NCBI GenBank assembly: GCA_963693285.1
Contig: OY848918.1
Span: 1,409,001-1,473,000 of the forward strand
DNA length: 64,000 nt
From: Xestospongia muta
Taxonomy: Eukaryota > Porifera > Demospongiae > Haplosclerida > Petrosiidae
Direction: 5' to 3'
Every line of letters starts with the position of its first letter. The first letter of the stretch is position 1. This document shows positions 25,452-37,580 of this stretch, one piece after another. A model generated the notes under the pieces. That model ran no database searches. It was not told the origin of the DNA and saw only the letters and a list, made by a program, of their open reading frames with translations. Both the position numbers and the translations under genes were made by a program.

Positions 25452-25925
25452 TCATTCTCTTGCCTCTATCTCACGATTAATTATTCTCATCATCTGCTCA
25501 ATATTCCACTTACCACCACTAAGTTCATGACTAATAATGAGATGCATCTCTGCGGGTAATTTATTCATTAGTATTGAGGACAACAATTGACCACATGACA
25601 CAGCATCAATTCCTAGTGCTCTCAACCCCCTCACATGTGATTCCACAGTGTCATAGAGACGACGAAGTCCCTTGAGGTCGTAATGAGAGGTAACAGTTTG
25701 CAGAATCAATAGTGCATCCATATGTTTACTCACGATAAGTTGTTCATTACTGAACCTTCTCCTTAAAGTTGCTATAGCTTCCTCATAGTTTGCTGAGGTC
25801 AGCGTTAGGCTGGCAATTGCATTGGACACCGTGATTTCCAAGAAAGAATGTAGGTAACTGAATTTGTCAATGTTCGACAGAGTTGGGTTAGAGTGTATTG
25901 CCGACTCGAAAAAGTCCCAGAACAT
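25452..25925 (-). pseudogene. gag-like frame of the BEL/Pao element
   Basis: A 157-codon open frame of the DUF1759 type, the usual gag part of BEL/Pao elements. It includes the characteristic region in which a short leucine-rich stretch precedes L-P-A-E-M. The natural start would lie further upstream, towards 26,080, in other frames. Two CCHC-type knuckles follow on the same strand (about 25,360-25,180), with a stop between them, so the polyprotein is broken. Confidence 0.65.
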
Positions 25926-26088
25926 GACCCATTTAGTAAGATCCCTGTTAAACTTCTTTATTGTGTTGGTTGTGCTATCACCATAGGTGTGTCTATAAGT
26001 GAAGTATCTGTGGGAGTGGGTGACTCAGAGTGAGAATGGGTATCACCGGCGTGCGAGTCAGTAGGTGGGGGTGTGGCCTCTGGAGACG

Positions 26089-26235
26089 AATTCGCAATTG
26101 TTACAATAATCAATGAGAAAACAGAGAGAGAGAGATAGAGGAGAGTGGAAAACACACAAATCAGATCACACGTGATTACAATTATATAAGTTAACATATT
26201 AGTAATAATAGTCAATTAACCATAAAAACACATCA
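26089..26235 (-). repeat. 5' LTR of the BEL/Pao element
   Basis: This 147-bp block resembles the block at 22441-22582, with a few substitutions and small indels in an 'agag' run. Read on the minus strand it starts with TG. It is upstream of gag in the element's orientation. Confidence 0.75.
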
Positions 26236-27240
26236 ATACTATAGAATCGTTGAACTCGATATTGACTTCATTATCAAGCCATTGTCATTGCTGTACTGTA
26301 GTCTACGCTTTATATACAAATAATTAAAAAATGAAGGTGAGGACATGACATGCCAAAAAAAATTTCGAAAGATCTAGAAACAATGTAGTGATAAACACGC
26401 ATACAAACGATGCATAGTCTCTGATATATGTAGGAATATAAGCAGCCAATCAGTGTGTCAGTCTTACAAGCTTTTATTTTACGCGCATACGAAGACATAT
26501 AGATACATGCTGCTTATAAGCTTATAGTTTTCTCACAAAATTTAAATGGGGGCTTAGCTGGCCAGCTAGTGCAAACAAATCGTTATGCGCAACATGCAAT
26601 AACACGGTTGGGCTTTGAGAGCACCCTATTCAGTATTGAATATTATAATTTTGAAATAGTTGTTACATTGAGTATCCAGGATTCACAACAAGTAGAAGTA
26701 AGGGTGTAGAAATAACAAATTGAAATTTCAAGCACATATATTGACTGGTTAGAGGATTGATTCTCCAAGAAAACTGACTGTGAAATCAAATCTAGTCCAA
26801 ACTTCCTTTGCATGTTCCTCAATTAAAGTGTTGGGAGAGATCATATCTCCACTATATACACACTCCAAGAGATTTTTTCCCAGGTTTAGGATATATAAAA
26901 CTCGCCAATTAAGCTAGATTTTGTGCATACTCGATATCATCACCATATACTACTTGATATTGTATCAAATCAGAAATTTTTGGTATCACTCATTACTTGG
27001 GATATCTCTGCCCCTTTCATTGCATGAGCATCAATAAGTGCATGATAGAGTCACCACCTAATAAGCTTTGAATTATACATATGCCCAGTAAACAAATTTA
27101 ATTGCAAGGCATGATTTTGATTATTTCCCTGACTGAGAAAGTCTATAACACACAATCCAGCTTTTCAGTCTCTTAGCTCTTGCACTAGTGACACCTTTAA
27201 TTAGTGTTGACACACGACAATATGCCTATAATTATGGTAC
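26236..27240. other. Non-coding stretch between the retroelement and L6
   Basis: No supported exon was seen. The sequence is AT-rich without obvious repeat structure. It should contain the 3' flank of L6. Confidence 0.5.
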
Positions 27241-27253
27241 CATATTATTAAAG

Positions 27254-29695
27254 TCATATTACAATATTTTCATAGTCTGTAGGACATGTATCTCTAGTTT
27301 GCAACATTGAATATGATGGATTATTCTCTAATTCTAGTCTTCTTTTCATCTCAATTATGTGAACTATATCAAAATAAAAGCTGAATCATCAACATTAAAA
27401 TATACCTTCTTCATATGCAGGATTATGTGTGATATGTCGGTCTGCAACTATAAACATAGAACTATGATGTTTTGCACTAGTAATTTTTTCTTACCTCCAT
27501 CCTCATGTTTTTGCCTCCTCTTCATCCAAAACACAGCAATAACAGTAACTAACACAATTATAATAGCAACAATTATTATTAGACTGAGTGCAGTACAAGT
27601 AGTAAGAATTATGTATTGGAATCCAGTAGCTGTACACAAAGAAAATAATTAATAATAATGGAACATAAAAAATATGCAACAGCAGTCAAATAATTTTATT
27701 CTTTAAATTTGCTATCAATTAATACTGAGTTGTACAGGCAAAAAATAACTGAATTTAGAAATCATATCTGTACCACGTGGTCTAAAATAATTTTAGGACT
27801 ACCTGGCATGCTTCCTATGCCAGGCAAAAACATACATAATGTCTCAAGAGTAGGCTCCACCACAGTTGATTTCATTGTAATAGGAAGTAGTTTCTCTTTT
27901 GATATAGAACCTAATAATACATAATGCACAATATTGAACAATGCTTATCTTACTGATAGTAACATTCTTCTCATCACTTGATCTTGTACCTAGTAGTAAT
28001 TATATAACAGTACAAACAATAGTCAGTGCACTACTTACTAATAATAATAGTCTCAGTAGGAGATGGCAGTATTAAGATATATTCCAGTGCTTGAGGGTAC
28101 ACAACAGATGCATTAGTTATAATAGTACCATCTACTATATCATGAGCTGTCACAGTATAGTTACCACTAACTGGTAGAGTTATATACTGGTATACTGTAC
28201 TCTCCTTTATACCGGATTTACTCATGTTAATAGACTTCACAGTTCCTCTAGAAGACTCTCTAAATATCACATGACATCCATCAGCAGTAGATCTATCAGC
28301 AAACCTACACTCTACAAAAACTGATCCATTATCAGAGCAGTACTGTAGAGTGAGTCCTTGGATATGGTAGGTTGCTATGGAGACAAAGAAGTAAGTTACT
28401 TAACACTAAAATGCAAACCAACAAATTATTAACTTACAAAACGTTGCATAGTTTTGATTCTTTATGTTGTTAAATATATCCATAATGTGTGCAATAAAAG
28501 AGTAATTAAGAAAGGGATGTAGTCCAGTTATATCATAATAAACTGTTGTTTCATTAACATCAGTGACATTCTGTATGTAAACAGAATGATGAATTATAGT
28601 CTCATTGTTCACATTATCCTTTGTTATACCATATATGATACTATCACATAATTGAGGGAAACTTGTGACCTAGATTCATAAGAAATATCATTATGTCTTC
28701 ATTGGTCCTCACATTAATGATAAATTGTACAACTACTATTGAACTATTTCCAGACTTTTCAAATTCCACAACATGGTCAAGTATATCAATAGTATAATCT
28801 AATAGAACACAGTACATTAAATCAATGATTAATATGATCTTACTTCCAGTATATTGTTCGGTAGTAGCTATAACTAGTGAACTGTATTGTTTAACAAAAG
28901 CTGTGATGCTGGCAGTGTAAATATCACAGACTGTGATGTTACTAGGTAACTGATAGAATGTATCAGTTGTATTAACATCTGCTATTATAGAGTCTTCTTG
29001 ACTCTTAACATAAACATGATATGTTGTAATACTCCCTTGTGGAATATCATCAGAGTAAAATGATGGAGGAGACCAGGTTATGGAAGGGTTGTTATTAATT
29101 AAATACAAATTAAGATGGTTGATGGGGGAAATACCTATAATAATTAGAAAACTTTGTAATAATAATAAACGAGATTATTGTCAATACTGCCTGTACATTT
29201 AACGTTCATCAAATTAAATTACATTTGTTTAGATAATAATTAAATATCTACTAGTTATTTTTTAGTTTTCTGGTACCTTTGACTGTTAAAGTAGCTCCTT
29301 TCTGTTTTAAATCAGAAGGACTGCTGACCACATTACACTGAACAGTTGTTCCATCATTAATAGGTAGTGCTCTTATAGTTAGTACCGATGACCACACATC
29401 AACTGATATATTGTTAGTAGTTACTGATATCTCTCTGTCTTGATTACTAGGATCAGTGAGTGAACTACCCCCTACTGTCCATAGTAGTTCATCTCCTATA
29501 CCCACACAGGTAAAGTTAGCCAATGTGTAAAGTGAAAAAGACATTGATGAAGGAGCTACTGTGATTTCAGCTATAACATAAACTTCTAATGTATTATCTG
29601 TACTTGATATATAACTTACCACCTTCATTTCTATACCAAGGTGTAACAATAATAATCAAAAGAATATTTTTCAGGATGATTTTAGCTACTTCCAT
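27254..29695 (-). CDS. L6: Ig/FN3 transmembrane receptor, class A short tail
   Basis: Eleven exons agree in phase and give 570 codons: signal 29695-29620, Ig 29570-29277, E3 29134-28844, E4 28798-28713, E5 28669-28438, E6 28374-28039, two stalk exons 27989-27954 and 27910-27836, TM 27629-27495, tail-a 27447-27406, tail-b 27363-27254. The second stalk exon is extra compared with L2, L7 and L10. The TM run ends in W-M-K-R-R-Q-K-H. Tail-a has N-P-A-Y-E-E, and tail-b has N-N-P-S-Y-S-M-L and ends D-Y-E-N-I-V-I. The ectodomain (E3, E5) is the subtype of L5 and L11, which carry the class B tail, so L6 is the class A partner of that subtype. It is probably a surface glycoprotein. Confidence 0.82.
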
Positions 29696-29984
29696 TTTAC
29701 TGCAGTGAATTCTGTATATACTACTTACTACATGTATAGCACATTACATACATTAGGTATTATATAGTATAGTGTATGGCATATATACTATCTATAGTAT
29801 TATATAGTATCATGTATGGTATATATGTTATATATAGTATGATGTCTATAGCTATAGTCACTACCTTATCATATCATCAGTTTATATAACCTTCTTTGTA
29901 ACAGTTTCATAATAAATTTGCAAACCAATAACAATATATTATAAAATAGACTTTATATATTAGTTCTTTATATATTAATGAGAT

Positions 29985-30180
29985 GTTTACCAGTATTGTT
30001 TTCTCTAGTGTTACTATGGTTACAATAACAATAGTTATAATGAGATAACAGTGATAGTACATAATAAACACAATTGATAATTAAACACACACAGTATATA
30101 TCTAGTTCTATGAGATTGTTTTGATTTGAGAGGTAGACAATATTAGTTAGTATAATCATATTATATGATTATACTAACAC
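29985..30180 (-). pseudogene. G2: G-family leader exon remnant
   Basis: The segment matches, nearly base for base, the leader-type exon of G1 (3620-3538) and the one at 50,300-50,230, including 'ttttctctagtgttac'. No G-S-D-N module or transmembrane exon follows before the L7 tail. It is probably a duplicated fragment. Confidence 0.45.
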
Positions 30181-30521
30181 TATGATATTACTGACTCCAC
30201 CCACAGTTTCATCCAATATAGTGATGTCATAGAAGCATCATGGTCATTCAATGAGACCACTTATCATCATAAACCATATTATTATTATCCAGGAGCCTAT
30301 ATACCCTACCATATATAATACATATATATTAGTATTAATGTATTATTATGGTATTATGATACATACAATGTACTTTACATGCAGACTCATGCAGGTAAAC
30401 TTAAAAGATAGTTATCATGACAATCACAACAAGACAATAACTAAAATAAATTGAGGATAAGCTTAGAGCTTAGCTGATCACTAATTAAACAATAACATTA
30501 TAATTATTAATAATGTGATAA

Positions 30522-32677
30522 TTATATTATAATATTTTCATAGTCAGCAGTACATGTCCTACTAGGTTGTACTGTTATATATGATAGATTAGTCTGTAAG
30601 ACCACTCTTCTACTTCTCATCTCTAATCTGTGTACTATGTAAGGATCATAATATGAATTATATAAGATTATAATATGAACAACCTTCATCATATGCAGGA
30701 TTATCAGTGATAATTTGTTGATCAACTATATAAGAAACCACTTAAAATAAAGAATACCATCTCACTCTCTCACCTCCAACTTCATGTAGTTGATGTTTCT
30801 TCTTCAAATATACAATACTACTGACAACTAGACATATCACTATTATGACAATTACTACTACCACACTAACTGTACTAGTCGTAATGAGGAAAATAGTCTT
30901 GTCAGTAACTGTATAGATAACTTGAAAAATAAACACAAATAATGCACACTTACTTGGCACCTTAGAATTTAAAGAAGATTCAGAAAGTTCTTCAGATGTA
31001 ATCATGGTCTTATCTTTACTAACTATTTTTTCAACAATACACAACAGTCAGAATATACTACTTACTGATATTACTAACAGTCTCAGTAGGAGATGGTAGT
31101 AGTAAGATATACTCCAGTACTTGAGGGTACGCAACAGATGGGTTAGTTATAATAGTACCATCTACTATATCGTGAGCTGTCACAGTATAGTTACCACTAA
31201 CTGGTAGAGTTATATACTGGTATACTGTACTCTCCTCTATACTGGATTTACTCATATTAATAGACTTCACTGTTCCTTTAGAAGACTCTCTAAATATCAC
31301 ATGACATCCATCAGCAGTCGATCTCTCAGCAAACCTACACTCTACAACAACTGATCCATTATCAAAGTAGTACTGTAGAGTGAGTCCTTGAACATGGTAG
31401 GTTGCTATAAAGAGAAAATATTATTGATCTCTTTACACAAATCATTTTGTGAACTTACTGAACATCACCTCAGATAAATTTATTGTTTTCTTGAAACTGT
31501 TTGTAATGTATATAGTAAAGTTGTACTTCATAAAAGGGCTTAGGTCAGTTATAGTACAGTTGATCACTTGGTCAATATCAGTAATATTAACAGTTAGAAA
31601 ATACTTATTGATGATCTCACTATTTTCTTTAACATTCCCAAACAGAACACTATTACAAAGTTTAGGATAACTTCTGATCTAGAAATTACTACACAGTAGA
31701 GAGTTTAATACATCTTATTTACTTGCCATAATTTCAAATGTTGCATTGAATTTGTCCTCATTTTTATCAAACATTACAATGTGATTCTGTATGCTAATAT
31801 TATAATCTATACAAGTAACATAAAGAAGACCATATACTTTAGCCTACCTCCATTATATTGATCTTGAGTAGTAACATTACTAGAGCTATATCCTCCACTA
31901 TGAGCTATAACAGTAGCAGTGTAAATATCACAGACTGTGAAGTTATATAACTTATAAGATGTATCATTAGTGATATCATTATATAGTAACTGGCCATGTT
32001 GATTCTCTAAATAAATGTGATATGATAATGGATAGTTCTCAAATGGATGAGACCAGGTCAGCCAGCCGGAAAAATTGATAATATTAAAAGTAAATTGTAG
32101 GTCTTCTACTAGTACAATACCTGTTATTGATTTTAAGTAATAAAGTCCATACTAGGAACTAACCCTGGATTGTCAAAATGGTTCCTAGTGATGCAAGATT
32201 ATAGTTTTGATCTATTACAGCACATCCAACACTTATCCCATCATTAATAGGTAATGCTCTTATAGTTAGTACTGATGACCACACATCAACTGATATATTG
32301 TTAGTAGTTACTGATATCTCTCTGTCTTGATTACTGGGATCAGTGAGGGAATTACCCCCTACTGTCCAAGTTAAGATATTTCCAGTACCCTCACAGGTAA
32401 AGTTCACTAGTGTGTAAAGTGAAGCAGATACTGGTAAGGGAGCTATTGTGATATTAGCTGTAAGAAAACCAATAATGTCAAAGATAATATAATTATTTAT
32501 ATAATATATATTATATTAAAATGAAAATTTGATTTATATTGTGGTTTATATTATCCTGCCATACTATTCGATCAACTACTATCATTTACCATTAACATCT
32601 GCATCTTTTAAAGTCAGTAGAAGGCTTCCTAATACAACAGTAATGAGTTTTAGTGTCTTTTGGTCCATCAGAAGCAT
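30522..32677 (-). CDS. L7: Ig/FN3 transmembrane receptor, class A short tail
   Basis: Ten exons agree in phase and give 550 codons: signal 32677-32590, Ig 32457-32164, E3 32120-31848, E4 31806-31727 (GC donor, as in L2), E5 31678-31459, E6 31404-31066, stalk 31022-30954, TM 30908-30774, tail-a 30725-30684, tail-b 30634-30522. It is the closest relative of L2 over its whole length. Two changes stand out in the tail. N-P-S-Y has become N-L-S-Y, and a 5-bp deletion has turned the tail-a donor from GGTAAC into GGTTGT, which may weaken splicing. The end D-Y-E-N-I-I-I is kept. Role as for its sisters: surface receptor with unknown ligand. Confidence 0.78.
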
Positions 32678-33013
32678 TTTGTGCACTAACATTTTTATCC
32701 AATGCAAATTTTGTTTTAGCATAAAAATTTGAATGTAAAATTTGATCCTATGACGTCTATTTGAGATAATGATTCCAAATTGTCCTCGAAATAGTGGGTA
32801 TAGTAAATATAAACTGATATCATCCTCGTTTCAATAAAACATCTTCCATTATCAGACCCTATCATAAATGTATATGATATACACAAGACCCATTATCAGT
32901 AGATGTAGAAGCATTCTGTATTTCATAATTACCTGTAGTTTAATGTCAATGTGAGAAATAACGTTAACTACTCAATATTTCTTTTAGTATATAAAATGAA
33001 GTACCTTTTACTG

Positions 33014-33014
<1 letters not shown>

Positions 33015-33081
<67 letters not shown>

Positions 33082-33095
33082 TATATATATCACAA
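33015..33095. repeat. (TA)n microsatellite
   Basis: A run of TA dinucleotides with short interruptions, upstream of L7. It follows a decayed G-family fragment at about 32,820-32,940. Confidence 0.95.
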
Positions 33096-33099
33096 TAGC

Positions 33100-33715
33100 A
33101 TATAGATTTATCAAGTAAAACTTAATTAAAGTCAAGCATTATTTTGGTATAATAGGTAGATGATGTATCAATAACTATTTTCTATTATTATTACATTATA
33201 CTACTGTACATAAATAGTATGAACAATATGTACTATCATTTACCATTAATAAATGACCAGTAACTTTACTACTTGTAAGAGTGTTTTTCAGAGAGATGAT
33301 AATCAATATGTTAATATATAGAATAAATAAAATAACATTGACATGATATCAGAGATGGATCCAGTAAACCACATCTGACAGTCTACTCCATACTATATTA
33401 CTTTACAGTCATCCATTAATACATCTACAATAATGAACAGTGTATATAATGAGTGTAATGTGATTATCCACTAGTTTAATCCATTAAACTGTAGCAGTAA
33501 TAATACATACCAGACAACAACTATACTGCTATAGTATAACTAACTAACAGTACAGCCATGGGCTCATCACCAGGCTAGCTATGGTCTAGTATACTTTTAT
33601 TTTCTATACAATACAGTCTACTAAAATTGAATTATGTAATCTGTAGTGTATACATATACCACATGAGGATAACTCAACTAATAAACAGACACATTATAAT
33701 AACACTTTCATCTTC
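33100..33715. other. Non-coding stretch upstream of L7
   Basis: The sequence resembles, in weak form, the region upstream of L2 (about 6,660-6,920), for example 'gacatgatatcagagatggatccagtaaacca' in part. This supports a segmental duplication of L2 and L7 with their flanks. No exon was seen. Confidence 0.5.
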
Positions 33716-33719
33716 ATTA

Positions 33720-36490
33720 ATCCAGGTGATTTGTTGTTGGTACAGGGTTGTTTATGTTGTCTAGTAATAATCACAAACATGACTTATTAGTATGAGGAGA
33801 GGTGGATGATATATGTACATAGCATGATGTGGTATAACAGGAGATGATAGAAGTTGTGAATATAAAGGTTGTACTTGAGATGATTTTCTTCTCACTTCAA
33901 GTATGTGTTCATAGAAAGAAGCTAATATGCACATAGTTTGTCATCCTTTATTAATATTAATAATAACATAAGACAAATATCATGTGAGCAACTGTTTTCA
34001 TAATAGGATAAAAAAACTACGACACACATTTACTAATATAAACAGCACATCGTATAATCACAGTGTTATATTATAAGTGATCAACAACTTCTATGGTGTC
34101 ATTATACGGGATGAGACTATGGGTGGAGTCAGTAACATCATCAACACTATATATTTATAGCTTCAGTTAGTAATATATTATCTACAACATGATATTCCAT
34201 GTATATAAAAAAGTGTTATATAATTCATAATAATTATAAATTCATAAGTGATGATGTTACTTGTTTAGTTAGTTGGTATTACTATATCACATGACTCACA
34301 CTGTATTAATTATAATAATGTTTTACTGGTAATGTTACAATACCTTGAATGTAATAATGATAATTAACTTACAATAATCCAAAATGTCCCATTGTTTTTG
34401 TTAACAGAATTATCAAATAAGATAAGGTGATTATGTATCATAAGTGAGATCATTACATAATACTCTGTAATTCAGTTAAATTCAAAATGAGAATGAAATA
34501 GTTAATGTACCCTTTGGATAGTAACATTACTAGAGCTATATTCCCCACTATGAGCTATAACAGTAGCAGTGTAAATATCACAGACTGTGAGGTTATATAA
34601 CTCATAAGATGTATCATTAGTGATATCATTTTATAGTAACTGGTCATGTGGGCTCACTATATATATAGAAATAAGATAATAGGGGACTAAAGCCAAATTC
34701 TATTCATACAACAAATACAATCTAACTAAACACAGGACTTCATTCTACTTTAATATCTATGATTCCATTGTCAGGAAAAATGTCAGGACTGGGAAACTCA
34801 TAAATATAAATAAAAGAAAATAAATATATAAATAAAATAGGTTTCAATTTTGTCAATGGTATTTTGAACATAGTTCATTCTTTCAGGTCTCACATTATCG
34901 TAAATTGAGAGTAGTCTCACTATGAGCAACTGTGGCATATTACCAACAACTCTTAGTCCAGTCTTGTCTTCTGATATCTGTATATGACATCACTAATAAT
35001 AATAATAATAACAAATAATACTTATTATTACCATTGTTTTAAGAAGTTACTATACCATACTAGTACATCATTAGTGGGTTGAGTTATTGGATGAGGTGAA
35101 GCAAATCCAATTTCAGCATATTGATGAATACTCTTGTGAAATATCAGTGAGGTCTTCATAATTACCTCAGATAACTTATACTGATATCTTATCCTTTGAA
35201 ATAGACATTAATATATCACTATTAGTATGATGACTAGTAATGTGTTGTTGCTATCAGTTCAGTGAAAGTAGATTCTCATTGCAATGATCTTGTGAGATAA
35301 GAAGTTTAGTAGATATATATCATCATATCAGTTCCAAAGTAAACAGCCTCACTCTTTAGTATTAAAAACGTTTATCATATTCATAACTATTACTACTACA
35401 TGGTCAATAGATCAATAGTAAGTATTATTAAGTTTAATGGATACTTTATACAGAGTAACAGATCATTGTGACATGATATTGTTATACATAAAGTAAATGA
35501 GTCTATTATAGGATCCTTTACAACTATACAGATGACTTCTATTTTCTCTTCACTAAATTTATTATCCAAACATAAATTAATTGATATTAAACATTATTGA
35601 ACATGAATCATGTAAACACAAACAATAATCACTGTTAAATAACAACATTGTACATGATTGTGCTTAATAAAAGGAAAGTTAAAATATTCCTGTTAAAATG
35701 AAATTATTGAATTGTCAAGAATCACTCTAAACTTGGGAACGTATTAGTATAATACATGAAAATATCATTTGTTTTCCAAAGGAAGAGGAATCCCCATTGT
35801 CAAAAGAAAGGGTTATCACTTTAATTTCAAAATCAGAAGTTTCAACTATATAGATAATAAAATAAAATTAAGATGATATTTATACAATTGTCATTTACCT
35901 ATAGCATTTTGAACTTGGTCCATTCCTTCAAGTACATGAAAACATATACAATTCAAAGTCTGTGATGTCACATTGTTCTCTTCAACTGTAATAGAGTCTG
36001 ACACTGTAGATTTGTGAGAAGTATTATTAAGTGGATTAAAATCTTGACAAGTTTGATGTTGATCCTAAATTGACATAACAATATAGTTTGATAATTATAT
36101 GAGCTATAGTACTTGTTTATCCAATGACTGCTTAGATACAGTTGTTTGTGAAATAATAGACTTTGGCTGTATTCTTTTAGCTAAACATAAAACAGAAAAT
36201 GTCAACATAATAACTTTGTAAATATCTTATAATTACCTAAAATTAATCTATGTTCCATTATCTCGGTAGATCTGTTACCATCTTTCAAACCAAATGAGAC
36301 TCGTTATTAAATTCAAGTTGATCCTATGATATGGAGTTACTTCAATATGTTTATTAATATTTTCAGACATACTTGATCAAGCTGTCTACTAGGTCCTACT
36401 ATTGATCTGTCAGTGTCTACCTCAGAGTATGATCTATCCTCAATAGTGACTGACACAGTAGGACTATTAGTTCCACTCTAATGTAATAAG
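33720..36490 (-). pseudogene. L8: scattered class B tail exons and an E3 fragment
   Basis: Segments on the minus strand resemble class B tail exons of L5 and L9. Examples are an open stretch near 36,065-35,900 ending G-M-D-Q-V-Q-N-A-I, and another near 36,480-36,370 with the motif R-S-Y-S-E-V-D-T. A short E3 fragment (34,640-34,500) lies downstream of them, in the wrong order for a working gene, and no Ig, E6 or TM exon is present. I read it as a rearranged remnant. Several tail exons remain open, so use as part of another transcript is possible. Confidence 0.5.
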
Positions 36491-36939
36491 AGATATTACT
36501 GGTTAGTAATAATATAAGAGGTGAAACATGATGGTATGAATGACTACATAAATGGTTACACCCTGATAGCTACATATTAAAATTTATTTCATGTGTTGTA
36601 ATGTATGATCAGACACTGCATTTACTAATAAAGGTCAAGAACAAGAACCGATAAAATGAGGAAAAATATTTTTAGTTGTTTTCTGTTACAAACTGTAAAT
36701 ATAATGTGACTGAATCTGATACTTGCTGCACATAATAATATTTAATTGGCTGTCATTAATTTGTGATATACATTACAACAATAAATATAACATTTAATTA
36801 AATGACATTATATATAGGTTTTATTACCTTATTATTCATGTGGTTATATTTAATCATAGATGTTAAATCTTAATCACAAGGATCAGTCTTATTAAATGTC
36901 ATTTCTAATATGGCAGGTTAAAGTATCTTAATATATGAT

Positions 36940-37580
36940 GTCATATCTGATGATGTCATTGTCACATGATCTATGACTGACTTTCCAGTTCTTTCTCCTT
37001 CTCTTTTAAATACCATAATATACTACCAATATAACTAATAACAATATGATCACTGTACTAACTGCTGTACCTAATGGAGAAAGAGAGACAGATATAATTG
37101 TGTTATTATTACATGTACAATATATACCAGTATATCTGTATGCAATGTGTATTGATGTTGTCATGAGAACTATAAAACAGACAAGTTAATCACATGATAT
37201 ATCACATGACGCTAACATAGCACAGATGCCTCTCTAATAAAATTATACATTGTACATTGTACATTGACATATTTGTAGGTGTAGATTGATTTGGAGGAGA
37301 GACTTGAAAGACCTATACTGTTGATATTGTTACAGCTATACTAAAATGAGTCTTTCTGTCCATTATTGTTAATATCAAATATATCAACATTATATATTCC
37401 AGTCTCTAGACTTGTAATAAAACCAGTAACTATATTTTGTCCATTAGTACAACCAATATGTAGTGCAGTATATCCTGAACCTGATATCATCATCATTTCA
37501 ACAAAACACCCTCCATTATCAGACCCTATCATTAATCGTTCATCATATTGTGAGGGACACATCCAGATGACAAGCAATTA
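36940..37580 (-). pseudogene. G3: G-family module and transmembrane exon
   Basis: The exon around 37,577-37,341 encodes the G-family module: G-S-D-N-G-G-C-F-V-E-M, then S-G-S-G-Y-T-A-L-H-I-G-C and S-L-E-T-G-I-Y-N-V. A downstream exon (37,080-36,960) encodes a hydrophobic run followed by K-R-R-R-K-N-W, but a stop separates the two parts. Copy G1 has the same exon with a stop elsewhere. The module has spaced cysteines and ends like a beta-sandwich strand, but I do not recognise it. The exon's upstream edge merges into the tandem array at 37.6 kb. Confidence 0.5.

Larger units (their letters stand above)
22441..26235 (-). mobile_element. Degenerate BEL/Pao-type LTR retrotransposon
   Basis: Two similar terminal repeats flank a minus-strand internal region with, in order, a gag-like frame, CCHC knuckles, an aspartic protease, a short stretch normally found on either side of the reverse transcriptase, and an integrase with its C-terminal domain. 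That domain order and the conserved words point to BEL/Pao. Reverse transcriptase and RNase H are missing: segments that normally flank them are joined near 24,250. Many stops and frame changes are present. The element sits between L5 and L6 and has no surviving mobility of its own. Confidence 0.8.
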
